Below, one piece after another: positions 44,714 to 54,700 of a DNA stretch of 64,000 bases (the first letter of the stretch is position 1; each line of letters opens with the position of its first letter). The DNA comes from a virus. The stretch spans positions 101,480-165,479 of IMG/VR virus record IMGVR_UViG_3300020442_000007; one strand, written 5' to 3'. The notes under the pieces were generated by a model that was given only the letters and a program-made list of their open reading frames with translations, was not told the origin of the DNA and did no database searches. The translations under genes were made by a program, and so were the position numbers.

Positions 44714-45076
44714 ATGGGAAGACCAATAAATAAAAGGTTTTTTGGCGCTACAGGCGACAATACTCAACCAACAATAGCAATCAGATATCATGATGGCACA
44801 GCTTCAAGAGAAGGATTTATTCTTTCTCAAAGAGGCACAAACAAATTTAATTGTGATAGTGCAGCAGGCACAGCAAAAATTTGTAGACTTGTTAATGAAA
44901 TTGCTCCAAACGCAGAAGGAGAATGTTCTTTAGTAGGTATTTCACCAGGTGGCGGAGCAATATTACTGAAAAAAATGTTCAATAGAACAGCAGTAGATTT
45001 TGATAACAATCGTTACACTTGGGCTGTAGAAGATGACTCAACAGAATCGTTGATCAGATTAACAGCTATCAGTTAA
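44714..45076 (+). CDS. Small conserved virion protein, unknown
   Basis: 120 residues. It begins MGRPINKRFFGAT and has a beta-rich body (TIAIRYHDGTASREGFILSQ, RGTNKFNCDSAAG, ECSLVGISPGGGAILLKKMF) ending TWAVEDDSTESLIRL. The same small protein is familiar at the head of fibre gene runs in marine T4-like phages and is usually called a structural protein. A strong GAGGAG site precedes the ATG, and the late promoter and leader are described separately. I infer a virion decoration or fibre-attachment role from neighbours only. Confidence 0.75.
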   Translation: MGRPINKRFFGATGDNTQPTIAIRYHDGTASREGFILSQRGTNKFNCDSAAGTAKICRLVNEIAPNAEGECSLVGISPGGGAILLKKMFNRTAVDFDNNRYTWAVEDDSTESLIRLTAIS

Positions 45077-45081
45077 ATTAT

Positions 45082-45103
45082 ATAGGGGGAGCAATCCCCC
45101 TAT
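45082..45103 (+). other. Perfect hairpin with GCAA tetraloop between genes
   Basis: ATAGGGGGA/TCCCCCTAT around GCAA, a GNRA tetraloop. The following TTTAAAAA contains only three T residues, so it is a weak terminator, an RNA-stability element or a processing site. The ribosome binding site of the next gene follows directly. Confidence 0.8.
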
Positions 45104-45119
45104 TTAAAAAGGAATTAGA

Positions 45120-46130
45120 ATGTCAAAGTATTTAAGAATTGGAAATGGTGATTATAATATCGTTACAAAAGAAGGTGGCGAAATTACATTAGATACGACA
45201 GACGGTTTACTTAACGGCACAGGAAAAGTGATTGTAACTGGCGACTTAGAAGTCAAAGGCGATACACAGACTATTAATTCAACAGTAGTTGAAATAGCTG
45301 ATAATATCATAGTGCTTTCAAAGGACAATGTAGCGCCAGGATTGCCAGCTTCATTAAATTACAGAAGTGGTATAGAAGTTGAACGAGGTTCAGAAGCAAA
45401 TGCATTTATGGTTTATGATGAAACATTGGCATGGACCTTAGGAGGAACATCTGGGCAAGGCACATGGACTTTTGAACAAGGCACTAATGTAGTTCCTATT
45501 AAGGCAACAGGAATGTTTTCTGATGCTAATTTATATTTAAATCCAGGCACTGGAGTTATATCTGCAACTAACACAACCAACTATGAACAAAGAGTATTTC
45601 AATATGGTGGTGGTATAGTCACAGGTGGACCTATTGACGATGATATTATTCCTAATGCAAAAGCAGTTGAAGATTATGTAACTTATGCACTAGCATCAGG
45701 TGCTGTTCCTGCAAGATTACAAGAAGCAGACACATCAGTAGAAGCTCATGATGAAAGTGTAACTGGAACAGATAGTAAAATACAATTCGATATTAATAAT
45801 GTTCAAGTTGCAAATATGTTTGCTGATAGAATTGAAGCATTTGATATAATGATTCAAAACAATGAAATTACTACAACTGCTAGTAATACTGACTTAGTGC
45901 TAGGTTCACCAGGTACTGGTTCAGTAAAAATTAAAGATAATATTGAAATTACAGAAACTCCAGGCGAAAACGATGTAGCTACTGATCCTAGTGTGCCTGT
46001 AGAGGGAATTAAACTTTATTCTAAAACACAATCAACTGGTGGTTCAGGATTGTTTTTCGTTAATAAGAGCAGTAACAGAGACGAATTGATAAGTAAGAAT
46101 AAAGCATTAGTGTATAGTATGGTGTTCTAA
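45120..46130 (+). CDS. Fibre-like virion structural protein
   Basis: 336 residues. The N-terminus (SKYLRIGNGDYNIVTKEGGE, VIVTGDLEVKGDTQTINSTV and IADNIIVLSKDN) contains the short repeated-strand module of fibre proteins of this phage type. The middle has PNAKAVEDYVTYAL, found in other fibres here. The second half has ITTTASNTDLVLGSPGTGSV, also present in the paralogs at 47201 and 49584. The C-terminus ends FFVNKSSNRDELISKNKALV. It is a trimeric-fibre-like structural protein; which fibre it belongs to is unknown. AAGGA precedes the ATG. Confidence 0.8.
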   Translation: MSKYLRIGNGDYNIVTKEGGEITLDTTDGLLNGTGKVIVTGDLEVKGDTQTINSTVVEIADNIIVLSKDNVAPGLPASLNYRSGIEVERGSEANAFMVYDETLAWTLGGTSGQGTWTFEQGTNVVPIKATGMFSDANLYLNPGTGVISATNTTNYEQRVFQYGGGIVTGGPIDDDIIPNAKAVEDYVTYALASGAVPARLQEADTSVEAHDESVTGTDSKIQFDINNVQVANMFADRIEAFDIMIQNNEITTTASNTDLVLGSPGTGSVKIKDNIEITETPGENDVATDPSVPVEGIKLYSKTQSTGGSGLFFVNKSSNRDELISKNKALVYSMVF

Positions 46131-46141
46131 AGGAAATAAAA

Positions 46142-46498
46142 ATGGCAATAACAACAAATCAATTAACGTTAACACAATTAGATGCATTAACTGTACCTTC
46201 TAATAAAACGTATGCTGTAACAAACATTTTAGTATGTAACACTTATAGTCCAAGTGGCGGTAGTGCATCATCTAGAAATGCAAACTTTACAATGCATATC
46301 ATTCCATCAGGTAGTGCTTTAAATAATAATGTAACTTGTGTAGTCAAAGAATTAAACTTGCCGGCAGGTGAAACTTTTACGTTTGATTCAGAAAGAATTA
46401 TTTTAGATACAGGAGATAAAATTACATTTACAGCATCTCCAGATCAAGGTTCAGGAAATACAGATCTAGCTTGTGTTATAAGTTATATGGAAGTTTAA
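46142..46498 (+). CDS. Small beta-sandwich-like appendage protein (1 of 3)
   Basis: 118 residues. The pattern YAVTNILVCN.. FTMHIIPSGSALNNNVTCVV.. LNLPAGETFTFDSERIILDT.. GDKITFTAS.. ACVISYMEV reads as an all-beta jelly-roll-like domain. The proteins at 51061 and 61419 have the same order of strands with weak identity. Such proteins occur among phage fibre or collar genes. It lies 11 nt downstream of the fibre gene and 1 nt before the next gene. Confidence 0.7.
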   Translation: MAITTNQLTLTQLDALTVPSNKTYAVTNILVCNTYSPSGGSASSRNANFTMHIIPSGSALNNNVTCVVKELNLPAGETFTFDSERIILDTGDKITFTASPDQGSGNTDLACVISYMEV

Positions 46499-46499
46499 G

Positions 46500-47171
46500 A
46501 TGCGTTTACTTAAAGGTCAAAATACTAACCAACGTAACATATACGGTAGAGGTGTACAAGTAGATACACTTGACCAAGTTGTTGCAGATAGTACTAACTC
46601 AATACGTGTACCTATTGGTACTACAGCCCAAAGACCTACTAGTCCTGCACACGGACAAATAAGATATAATATTACAAATAATAAATTTGAAGGATACGAA
46701 AACGGTGCATGGAGAAATTTAAGATATGCTGAACCTTTTCCTGCAGGTATCGTACAACAAAGTTTAGGAAATGGTGATGCTACTGCGGTTTGTTTTGGAC
46801 CATTAGCATCAGGAGATTCTGCTCAACCAGCACCAGTAGCGGCGCAACATGTTATTGTTTTAGTTGAAAACGTGTTTCAGTTAGCAACAACGAACTATAC
46901 AATGGTACAGAATCCTTCCGCAGCAACAGGAACTGGTTCAGAAGTTACTGCTGGTTCTTTTCAAGTAAGTACCGAATATAAAATTGTAACAGTTGGCACA
47001 ACTGATTTTACAGCTATTGGCGCTAGTGCAAATACTGTAGATACAGTATTCACAGCTACAGGAGCTGGTACAGGTAACGGTACAGCAAGACCAACAGGAT
47101 ATTATCTAGTGTTTACATCTGCACCTGATGCAGGTAAACCAGTAACTGCCCTACATAACTTCGATAAGTAA
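46500..47171 (+). CDS. Virion structural protein with fibre-attachment module
   Basis: 223 residues. Residues 30-75 hold the module RVPIGTTAQRPTSPAHGQIR, then YNITNNKFEGYENGAWRNL, which recurs at the ends of fibres (see 48.8, 49.3 and 50.4 kb). The middle has LASGDSAQPAPVAAQHVIVL and the end FTSAPDAGKPVTAL, typical of small adaptor proteins of tail fibres. It starts immediately after the preceding stop codon. Role in fibre assembly is inferred. Confidence 0.7.
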   Translation: MRLLKGQNTNQRNIYGRGVQVDTLDQVVADSTNSIRVPIGTTAQRPTSPAHGQIRYNITNNKFEGYENGAWRNLRYAEPFPAGIVQQSLGNGDATAVCFGPLASGDSAQPAPVAAQHVIVLVENVFQLATTNYTMVQNPSAATGTGSEVTAGSFQVSTEYKIVTVGTTDFTAIGASANTVDTVFTATGAGTGNGTARPTGYYLVFTSAPDAGKPVTALHNFDK

Positions 47172-47174
47172 ACC

Positions 47175-47182
47175 TATAAATA
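47175..47182 (+). promoter_or_regulatory. Perfect late promoter octamer TATAAATA
   Basis: Exact late consensus 18 nt before the ATG at 47201. Its last bases are the first bases of the ribosome-binding-site hairpin. Confidence 0.8.
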
Positions 47183-47202
47183 CTGTATAGGAGATACAGT
47201 AT
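47180..47202 (+). promoter_or_regulatory. Hairpin with the ribosome binding site in its loop
   Basis: ATACTGTAT (47180-47188) and ATACAGTAT (47194-47202) form nine perfect pairs. The 5-nt loop AGGAG is the ribosome binding site of the fibre gene, and the second strand ends in the start codon. Transcripts starting inside the stem, just after the promoter, would lack part of the first strand and remain open. Longer read-through transcripts would fold it. Confidence 0.9.
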
Positions 47203-49450
47203 GGCCGTAGGTAGAATATCAGGACCTCTTTTAAAAGCTAATTTAGAACGTAACGGAATAGATTTAGACTTCCGTAATCGTGCCTCTGATACACCTTTAC
47301 TATTTTTTGATGTAAGCACAAGCAAACTTGGTGTAAAAGTTGATGCTCCTGCTACAGAATTACATATATCTCAAGATGTAGTCAACACTACAGCAGGACC
47401 TACTTATAGTGTTAACTCTGAGGAAAATAATCCTAGAGGCATTACATTCAACAACGATGGAACAAAAATGTTTATTGTTGGTGCTCAAGGTGATGATGTA
47501 AATGAATATACCCTTTCAGTAGGATTTGATCTTTCGTCGACTGTTACCTTTATAGATAGTTATGCCGTTACAGAATGTCCAAATCCAACAGCAGTAAAAT
47601 TTAATGCAGATGGCACAAAAATGTTTGTTACTGGTACAAGCAATAGTAATGTGCATGAGTATGCATTGACAACCGGTTTTGATGTTTCGACTGCAAGTTT
47701 TACTCAAACACTTGTTACAACTGTTGATAATGATAATTTTGGACTTGACTTTAGTAATGACGGCACGAAAATGTATATAACAGGAAATCAAACTGACAGT
47801 ATATATGAATACAATTTATCAAGTGCATTTGATATTTCAACAGCAACATATTATCAAGATTTATATGTAAACCCCTATGACAATGAACCATTTGGTATAG
47901 AGTGGAGTACAGATGGTTATAGATTGTTCATAGTTGGCACACGTGGCAACGGTGTAGATGAATATAAATTAACAAGTGCATGGAATATATCAACAGCTAC
48001 TCATGTTGGCTATTATCACATAGGTGGTAATCCTTCTGGCATTCATATTAGTCCTGATGGAACTAAAATGTTTATTGTAGGAAACCAAACTGATCAAATT
48101 AAAGAATTTAATTTAAGTGTATCTTATCGTGTAGCCACACCAGCTGGAGGAGGAGATGCAACTTTAAGGACCGTAGGATTGTTAGTACCAGGTACTAACG
48201 CTTTAGCTAATTATACTCTGAACGGAAATACTATACAAGTATCAACAGGAAATATTTTATTTAATGCGGCAGAAGCAATTAGAGCAACTACAATTGAAAC
48301 AGATAATATTAGAATCACAGATAATGTAATTTCAACTTTTAATAGTAACACAACTTTTGATATCACTCCGAATGGTACAGGAATAGTTGAATCATTTGGT
48401 GATATGAAAGTTTTTGGAAACTTAGATACACCACAAACTGTAACAATGGGCGGAAATATTACTATTGGTGATGATGGATCAGACACAGTTGATTTCAATA
48501 CAGAATTTACAAGTGACTTAACTCCTGATATTACTGATGTATCTAATTTAGGTAACAGCGTAAACAAGTGGCAAAATTTACAAACTTTTAGATTAAACGG
48601 TGCAAAAGTCGAAACACCAAATGTTAAAATTGATACAAACGCAATTTATACACTTATTTCTAATTCTAATTTAGATTTGAGAGGAAATTCTGCAGGAAAT
48701 GTTAATCTTGAAGATTTAACATTTGCAAATACTACTATCAGTTCTGTTAGTGACTTGAATGTTGCATCAGATACTGTAATTGATACTACAGCTGCTTTAC
48801 AAATTCCAGTAGGAACAAATGCACAAAGACCAAATACTAATTCAGGTATAAGATTTAATTCAGATACTTCTCAATTTGAAGGTTATTATAACGGTAACAC
48901 TATATTTGGAGGCGTATATTCTGATGATTCTTTGACTAACATTGTAGCACATCCTACTAATAATACCATAGCGATGAAAATAAACAATGTGCAAGTAGGT
49001 GAAGTAAATTCAACTGAATTCGGAATACATGCTTTACAAGTAGATGATATTAATTTTGATAATGTTAATATTACTACAACAACAGATACAGATTTAATTT
49101 TATCTCCGGCAGGTACTGGTGCATCAAAAGCAGTCAAAATAGATAATATTGCTGTTGGTGAAACAGTTGGAAGTCAACAAATTAAAAGCGATACAGGTAT
49201 TATAGAATTTGCTGTAACAGGATATGGTGCAAACAAACTTCAAGGATCTTATGCTGTTACTATACCTTATGGAGACACATCGCAAAGACCAGTTAGTCCT
49301 GTATTAGGAGATACAAGATGGAACACTCAATCAAATTTATTAGAAACTTATAACGGCAGTGGCTACATCAGTGCTGCTGGATCTGGTGGTGTTGTGACCA
49401 GAGATGAGTTCGATGATATTTTACTTCAATTTACAATACTACTAGGTTAA
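47201..49450 (+). CDS. Fibre protein with inserted five-repeat propeller-like domain
   Basis: 749 residues. The N-terminus MAVGRISGPLLKANLERNGI and the C-terminal half are closely paralogous to the 490-residue gene at 49584. Residues about 65-300 are extra and contain five repeats of the form F-x-x-DGTKMF-I-V-G-x-x-x-D-x-V-x-E-Y-x-L, such as DGTKMFIVGAQGDDVNEYTL and DGTKMYITGNQTDSIYEYNL, which resemble beta-propeller blades. The C-terminal half has the repeated pattern ITxTxSNTxLxLxPxGTGxV and ends in GDTRWNTQSNLLETYNGSGY. The insertion probably forms a receptor-binding or host-facing head on the fibre. Confidence 0.85.
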   Translation: MAVGRISGPLLKANLERNGIDLDFRNRASDTPLLFFDVSTSKLGVKVDAPATELHISQDVVNTTAGPTYSVNSEENNPRGITFNNDGTKMFIVGAQGDDVNEYTLSVGFDLSSTVTFIDSYAVTECPNPTAVKFNADGTKMFVTGTSNSNVHEYALTTGFDVSTASFTQTLVTTVDNDNFGLDFSNDGTKMYITGNQTDSIYEYNLSSAFDISTATYYQDLYVNPYDNEPFGIEWSTDGYRLFIVGTRGNGVDEYKLTSAWNISTATHVGYYHIGGNPSGIHISPDGTKMFIVGNQTDQIKEFNLSVSYRVATPAGGGDATLRTVGLLVPGTNALANYTLNGNTIQVSTGNILFNAAEAIRATTIETDNIRITDNVISTFNSNTTFDITPNGTGIVESFGDMKVFGNLDTPQTVTMGGNITIGDDGSDTVDFNTEFTSDLTPDITDVSNLGNSVNKWQNLQTFRLNGAKVETPNVKIDTNAIYTLISNSNLDLRGNSAGNVNLEDLTFANTTISSVSDLNVASDTVIDTTAALQIPVGTNAQRPNTNSGIRFNSDTSQFEGYYNGNTIFGGVYSDDSLTNIVAHPTNNTIAMKINNVQVGEVNSTEFGIHALQVDDINFDNVNITTTTDTDLILSPAGTGASKAVKIDNIAVGETVGSQQIKSDTGIIEFAVTGYGANKLQGSYAVTIPYGDTSQRPVSPVLGDTRWNTQSNLLETYNGSGYISAAGSGGVVTRDEFDDILLQFTILLG

Positions 49451-49464
49451 TAATCTGTAAAAAC

Positions 49465-49472
49465 GATAAATA
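49465..49472 (+). promoter_or_regulatory. Late promoter octamer
   Basis: GATAAATA, 111 nt before the ATG at 49584. Confidence 0.7.
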
Positions 49473-49583
49473 TTGTTAATAGAATATGACCAATGTTCTG
49501 TTTACAAACCGTGGTTAACCAGCGATTGGGAAGGTCAAAACAGGTTAGAGGCACAATAATGATGCCCGTATTGAGGAGAAAAG
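49473..49583 (+). promoter_or_regulatory. Structured 5' leader of the fibre gene at 49584
   Basis: 111 nt with GACC and GGTC ends, a CCAAT/ATTGG pairing, a palindrome TGGTTAACCA and a CAATA/TATTG hairpin. It ends in GTATTGAGGAGAAAA, nearly the same end as the leader at 44627-44713. Confidence 0.5.
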
Positions 49584-51056
49584 ATGGCTGTTGGTCGCAT
49601 ATCCGGTCCGCTTTTAAAGTCAAATCTAGTACGTAACGGTATAGATTTAGCTTTTGAGACAGACCTTTTATATCTTGATGTTAATAATTCACGTCTTGGC
49701 GTAAAAACAAACTCACCTCAATATGAGATGGATGTAAACGGAACTACAAAGACAACAAATTTAATTGCAACTACTGCAACAATTTCAGATATTAATTTCG
49801 AAAACAATACTATTAGTACTACAGGTAACTATTTAAATCTAGGTACTTTAGATGATGTAATTTATCAAAATAAATTATCTATAGATTCTATTGATATCGA
49901 AGGTAACACTATCACAACAAATAATTCTAATGCTAATTTAGAATTTCGTCCTAATGGTACTGGTAAAGTACATATTCATTCTGATTTGAATGTAGACGGA
50001 AGTGTGCATGTAACTGGTAATATTACAGCAGATGGAAACATTACATTAGGAGATGCCGACACAGATTCAATTACAATTAATTCTGAAATAGCAAGCGACT
50101 TAATACCCGATGTCACCGATACTTATAATCTAGGTAATATTAGTAAAAGATGGAACAATGCATGGATTAATAATTTAACTTCTACAGAGGCTAATTTTGG
50201 AGATGTACAAATTAGAGACAACTACATTACAACGTCTGCATCTAATGCTAGTTTGGAATTAAGAGCAAGTGGTACAGGATCCATAGTAGTAGACAGCATC
50301 AGCATTAATGGAAGTACAATAACTTCAGCAACTGATTTGACACTCCAACCAGGAACAGGAAATGATGTTGTTTTGAATTCAACTGGCGCACTAAGATTAC
50401 CAACCGGAACTACAGCCCAAAGACCTACAGCGGCAACAGGAAAAACAAGATATAATACAGATCTTAATACCTTTGAAGGTTATGATGGTACTAACTGGAT
50501 TGTGTTAAATGGAGTACAAGATTTAGATGGTGACACAAAAATTACAGCAGAATTGACACCTGGTGCAAACGATAATACAATAAGATTTAATGTTGCAGGA
50601 AGTACAGTAGCAGATATTACAGCTACAAGGCTGAATGCACCAAAAGTAACAGTTGACAATTTAGTAATTGATGGTAACACTATATCATCTGCTACAAATA
50701 CAAATGTAGAAATTGCACCTGCTGGTACTGGTAAAACACTTTTTAATAATACGATTAGTATTAAAGACAATGTAATAAAAAATGAAGTTACTGATAGTAT
50801 TACACAATTTGCTGTCACAGGTAGTGGATATGTAAAATTTTCAGGCACTAGTGGATTAGTTATTCCTAGTGGAACTTCACTAGAACGTCCACCTTTTGTA
50901 AACAGTGAAACTGGTATGATGAGATTAAATACTGCTGAACAAAGAGTAGAAATTTTTGATGGAACAAGTTGGGTATCAGTTGCAGGATCAGCTTCTGGAA
51001 TTACAACAGCTGATGCAGAAGCGATTGCATTAGAATTGGTATTAAGTTTAGGATAA
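49584..51056 (+). CDS. Fibre protein, paralog of 47201 without propeller
   Basis: 490 residues. The N-terminus MAVGRISGPLLKSNLVRNGI matches the gene at 47201 almost exactly, as do the shaft repeats (NTITTNNSNANLEFRPNGTG, ATSATDLTLQPGTGNDVV-like units) and the C-terminal module RPTAATGKTRYNTDLNTFEG with VSVAGSASGITTADAEAIAL. It lacks the propeller insertion. It is probably the other subunit or alternative version of the same fibre. It is preceded by a late promoter, a structured leader and GAGGAG. Confidence 0.85.
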   Translation: MAVGRISGPLLKSNLVRNGIDLAFETDLLYLDVNNSRLGVKTNSPQYEMDVNGTTKTTNLIATTATISDINFENNTISTTGNYLNLGTLDDVIYQNKLSIDSIDIEGNTITTNNSNANLEFRPNGTGKVHIHSDLNVDGSVHVTGNITADGNITLGDADTDSITINSEIASDLIPDVTDTYNLGNISKRWNNAWINNLTSTEANFGDVQIRDNYITTSASNASLELRASGTGSIVVDSISINGSTITSATDLTLQPGTGNDVVLNSTGALRLPTGTTAQRPTAATGKTRYNTDLNTFEGYDGTNWIVLNGVQDLDGDTKITAELTPGANDNTIRFNVAGSTVADITATRLNAPKVTVDNLVIDGNTISSATNTNVEIAPAGTGKTLFNNTISIKDNVIKNEVTDSITQFAVTGSGYVKFSGTSGLVIPSGTSLERPPFVNSETGMMRLNTAEQRVEIFDGTSWVSVAGSASGITTADAEAIALELVLSLG

Positions 51057-51060
51057 TAGT

Positions 51061-51390
51061 ATGGCAACCTTTTTTAGAAGTAAAGTATTAAAAGATGTAG
51101 GAAAAGTTAAAACACCAGGCATTGTGTGTGACGGAGCTACAAGATCTACGATTATTGGAGTAAGTCTTACTAACTTACTACAATCTAATATTTTTGTTAA
51201 TATTATGGTAGCAGATGATACTAGCGTTGAAGGTTTTTATTTAAAGGATGTAATTATACCTCCTAATGCAAGTTTAAAACCATTAGGCCCTGCTGAAAAA
51301 ATTATTTTAGCACCTAACAACAGTATATCTTTTCAATCAAATGAAAACGATAGTTTAGATGTTGTAATAAGTTATGTGGATATTGTATAA
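51061..51390 (+). CDS. Small beta-sandwich-like appendage protein (2 of 3)
   Basis: 109 residues. The order of strands is IIGVSLTNLLQSNIFVNIMV.. YLKDVIIPPNASLKPLG.. KIILAPNNSISFQSNENDSL.. VISYVDIV. This is the same layout as the proteins at 46142 and 61419, with weak sequence identity. The gene begins 4 nt after the preceding fibre stop codon, so it is part of the same message. A fibre- or collar-associated role is inferred. Confidence 0.7.
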   Translation: MATFFRSKVLKDVGKVKTPGIVCDGATRSTIIGVSLTNLLQSNIFVNIMVADDTSVEGFYLKDVIIPPNASLKPLGPAEKIILAPNNSISFQSNENDSLDVVISYVDIV

Positions 51391-51399
51391 GGATAAGTT

Positions 51400-51768
51400 A
51401 TGGCAAATTATATAGGAACAAGTGCAGATCATATTATTGGTTCATTCCAAAATAGATTTTTTTATGGATTACGTAGAACAGATGAAGGTGAACTTTTTAT
51501 AGGTAAAGTGGATCAACTTAAAAATGATGATGAACTAACTTTGAACAAGCCAGGAGATCCTACACAAAACTATCCAGACTTTGCTGAAGGACAAGATTTT
51601 TACGAAGGTAGAGATGTTAACAAAGGGCTTGTGTACGAAAATTTAAACTATGAACAGTTTCGTTGGGACGATAGAAACATCAGTTATTACATTAATTCAG
51701 AAGGCGAATTAGTTGCAAGAGTAGGACAAGATTTTACATATGACGATGGTGCATCGTCAAGTGGATAG
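51400..51768 (+). CDS. Small virion protein of fibre cluster, unknown
   Basis: 122 residues. It begins MANYIGTSADHIIGSFQNRF, then has FYGLRRTDEGELFIGKVDQL and NDDELTLNKPGD, and a C-terminus rich in Asp, Tyr and Gly (NLNYEQFRWDDRNISYYINS). The same protein sits upstream of the giant tail fibre genes in other marine T4-like phages and is regarded as structural. No catalytic pattern is visible. It lies 9 nt downstream of the previous gene and 9 nt upstream of the 1592-residue fibre, so it belongs to that group. Confidence 0.7.
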   Translation: MANYIGTSADHIIGSFQNRFFYGLRRTDEGELFIGKVDQLKNDDELTLNKPGDPTQNYPDFAEGQDFYEGRDVNKGLVYENLNYEQFRWDDRNISYYINSEGELVARVGQDFTYDDGASSSG

Positions 51769-51777
51769 GATAATATA

Positions 51778-54700
51778 ATGGCAGATTTTAGAATTGATAG
51801 AATTAGATTTCGTTGGAAAAATGTTTGGGCTACAGGCACAAACTATGTAAAAGACGATATTGTAATTTACCAAGGAAAGGCTTTTGTAGCCCTAATAGGA
51901 CATACTTCTGACGCAAGTTTTTACACTGACTTAAATGCAACAAGTCCTAAGTGGGTAAAAATGTTAGATGGTTATGAATGGAAAAATAACTGGGCTCCTA
52001 ACACATATTACGATGTAGGAAACATTGTTCAATGGAAAGCATATGTTTACAGAGCATTAACTCCACACACATCAGCAGCTACTACTACACTAGGACTTAC
52101 GTATGATGATTCAAAATGGGAATTAGTTGCTAAAGGTTCTAATTGGTTACACAATTGGACTGTAAGTACAGATTATGATTTAGGAGATGTAGTAAGATAT
52201 AATGGCTATGTATACATGGCTAGCACAAAACACACATCATCTGCTACAGAAGCATTAGGGCTTGAGGCAAATCAAGGAGCATGGACTCAACTTACAAAAT
52301 CTGATCACTGGAGTGGTGACTGGACTAACAATGTAAGATACAAAGTGAGTGATGTTGTAAAGTATGGCGGTATAGTTTACAGAGCAAACACAGGACATAC
52401 AAGTTCAACCCATTTAAGTTCTGACTACGGATATTGGGATATTGTAAATTCAGGTATTGAATATAAAGGTGCTTGGTCTACAAATACTAGATATAAATTA
52501 AATGATGTAATTAAATATGGACCATCTTTATGGAAAGCAAAAGTAGAACATACATCAAGTTCAACTGTTTTTATTGTTGATGAAACAGGAGATCCTAGTA
52601 CAACTAAATGGGATCTATGGCTTCCTGGTTTAGAATATGAAACTGTTTGGAACTATCAAGCACAATATTCAAAAGGTGATATAGTTTTATATGGTGGATA
52701 TGCTTATACTGCTTTAAAAAATAATGTGGGATCAGTTCCAAGTATTAATGGTAAAATACAAGATACAGGCAACTGGGAATTATTAAAAGAAGGATACAGA
52801 CACTTAGGTGATTGGGGAGAAGATAGCAGTAACTACGAATATAAAACAGGAGATGTTGTAAGATTAAACGGATTCTTATATATTTGTCTTACAGACAGCA
52901 CAGGCGAAGTTCCAGATGGATCAATAAAATGGCAAGTACTAGTTACTGGTAGACATCACAGAGGTGAATGGGCAGATAATACACAATACGAAAAAATGGA
53001 TGTTGTGTTATTCGAAGGTAGTGCTTACTTATGTTCAAAGAGACATATATCTTCAGCATCAGGCGCAAGACCAGACTTAGATGTAGACTATACTCAAGAA
53101 GAATTTTGGACACTTTTAATACAAGGTGAAGCTACAAACGTTTTAAGAGAAAGAGGAGATCTTAGAACACACAATTCACAAACTGATAGCTCAATGGCCG
53201 ATGAAAGATTAGCTATTGGATCTGCAGGACAAGTATTAAAAGCAAACAATCCTATTGATGCAACATTAGATACAGGTGAAATTTCTGAATGGGGTAGCTT
53301 TGGTGAGATACCAAAAGTTTTTTATGTATCAACAGCAAATGGAGAAGATAAACCAACAAACGGACGTACAGAAGGTGCACCATGGAAGACTATCAAATAT
53401 GCATGTGATTATATACAAGCAGATTTAGGCAATAGAGCACCAGCATCAGTTTTTATAAAAACAGGAGTATATGAAGAAATACTTCCAATTAGTGTGCCAG
53501 CAGATGTAGCATTAATTGGTGATGAATTAAGAAGCACGTCAGTGTTTCCTAAAGCCGGTTATGAAACAAGCGATATGTTCCGTGTTCGTAATGGTGGCGG
53601 TATTAGAAACATGTCTCTAAACGGGTTAACTGGTACACTAGGTGCTCCTAACAGTTACGGCACACGCCGTCCTACAGCAGGTGCGTATGTGAGTTTAGAT
53701 CCTGGCACAGGACCAGCAGATACTAGTGTTCATATTACAAGTAAATCACCGTATATACAAAACGTTTCAACATTTGGAACAGGTTGTACAGGACTTAGGG
53801 TTGACGGTAGTTTACATAATGCAGGAAATAGATCTATTGTTGCAAACGACTTTACACAGATATTACCAGACGGTATAGGTTATTGGTGTAGTTATAATGG
53901 TAGATCAGAGTTAGTGTCTGTGTTTACATATTATAATCACATAGGATACCTTACAGAATTTGGCGGCAGGGTAAGAGCCACTAACGGAAATAACTCTTAT
54001 GGTGACTTTGGATCAGTTGCAGAAGGAGTAAATCCCGAAGAAACAGCTAAAACAGGTACAGTAAATAATAGATCAAAACATGCACAGGTTCGTGTTGTAG
54101 AAACTAATGGAACATCCGCACTAGCATTTGGTTATAGCAATGCTGGAGAAAACTACACAGGTACGCCAGGAATTAATTTATCTGGATCAGGATATGGTGT
54201 AGTTGCAGGTTTTGAAGAATTAAGAAAAAATGCAGTTAACAGTATTAGAGTTATAGATCCTGGAGATTCAAGTACACCTGGCGGATTAAATTATACATAC
54301 ATTGTAAATAATGCCCAGGAAGGTGATACAACAAGTATAAAATTATCTAATGCAGATACAACTGGTACATCAGCAGCTTATGTTGGTCAAAGAATTGTAA
54401 TTTTATCAGGAGCAGGAGACGGACAATATGCTAGGATCAGTTCATATAATAGCGGTACTAAAGTTGCAACAGTTGAAAGAGAAAGCGATGGTTCAGCAGG
54501 ATGGGAACATATTTACCCAGGATATCCAATAGCAGGAACACTTACTTCTGCAACTAGGTATGCAATAGAACCTAGAGTAGATATTCCAGAGCCAGCATTT
54601 AATTCATCATCCTTGACTGTACCTCATAAAATTGATAGTATCACTGCAAATGATACTAACTTTGTTATTGCAAAAACAGATTTAATTTCATTTTCAGCCA

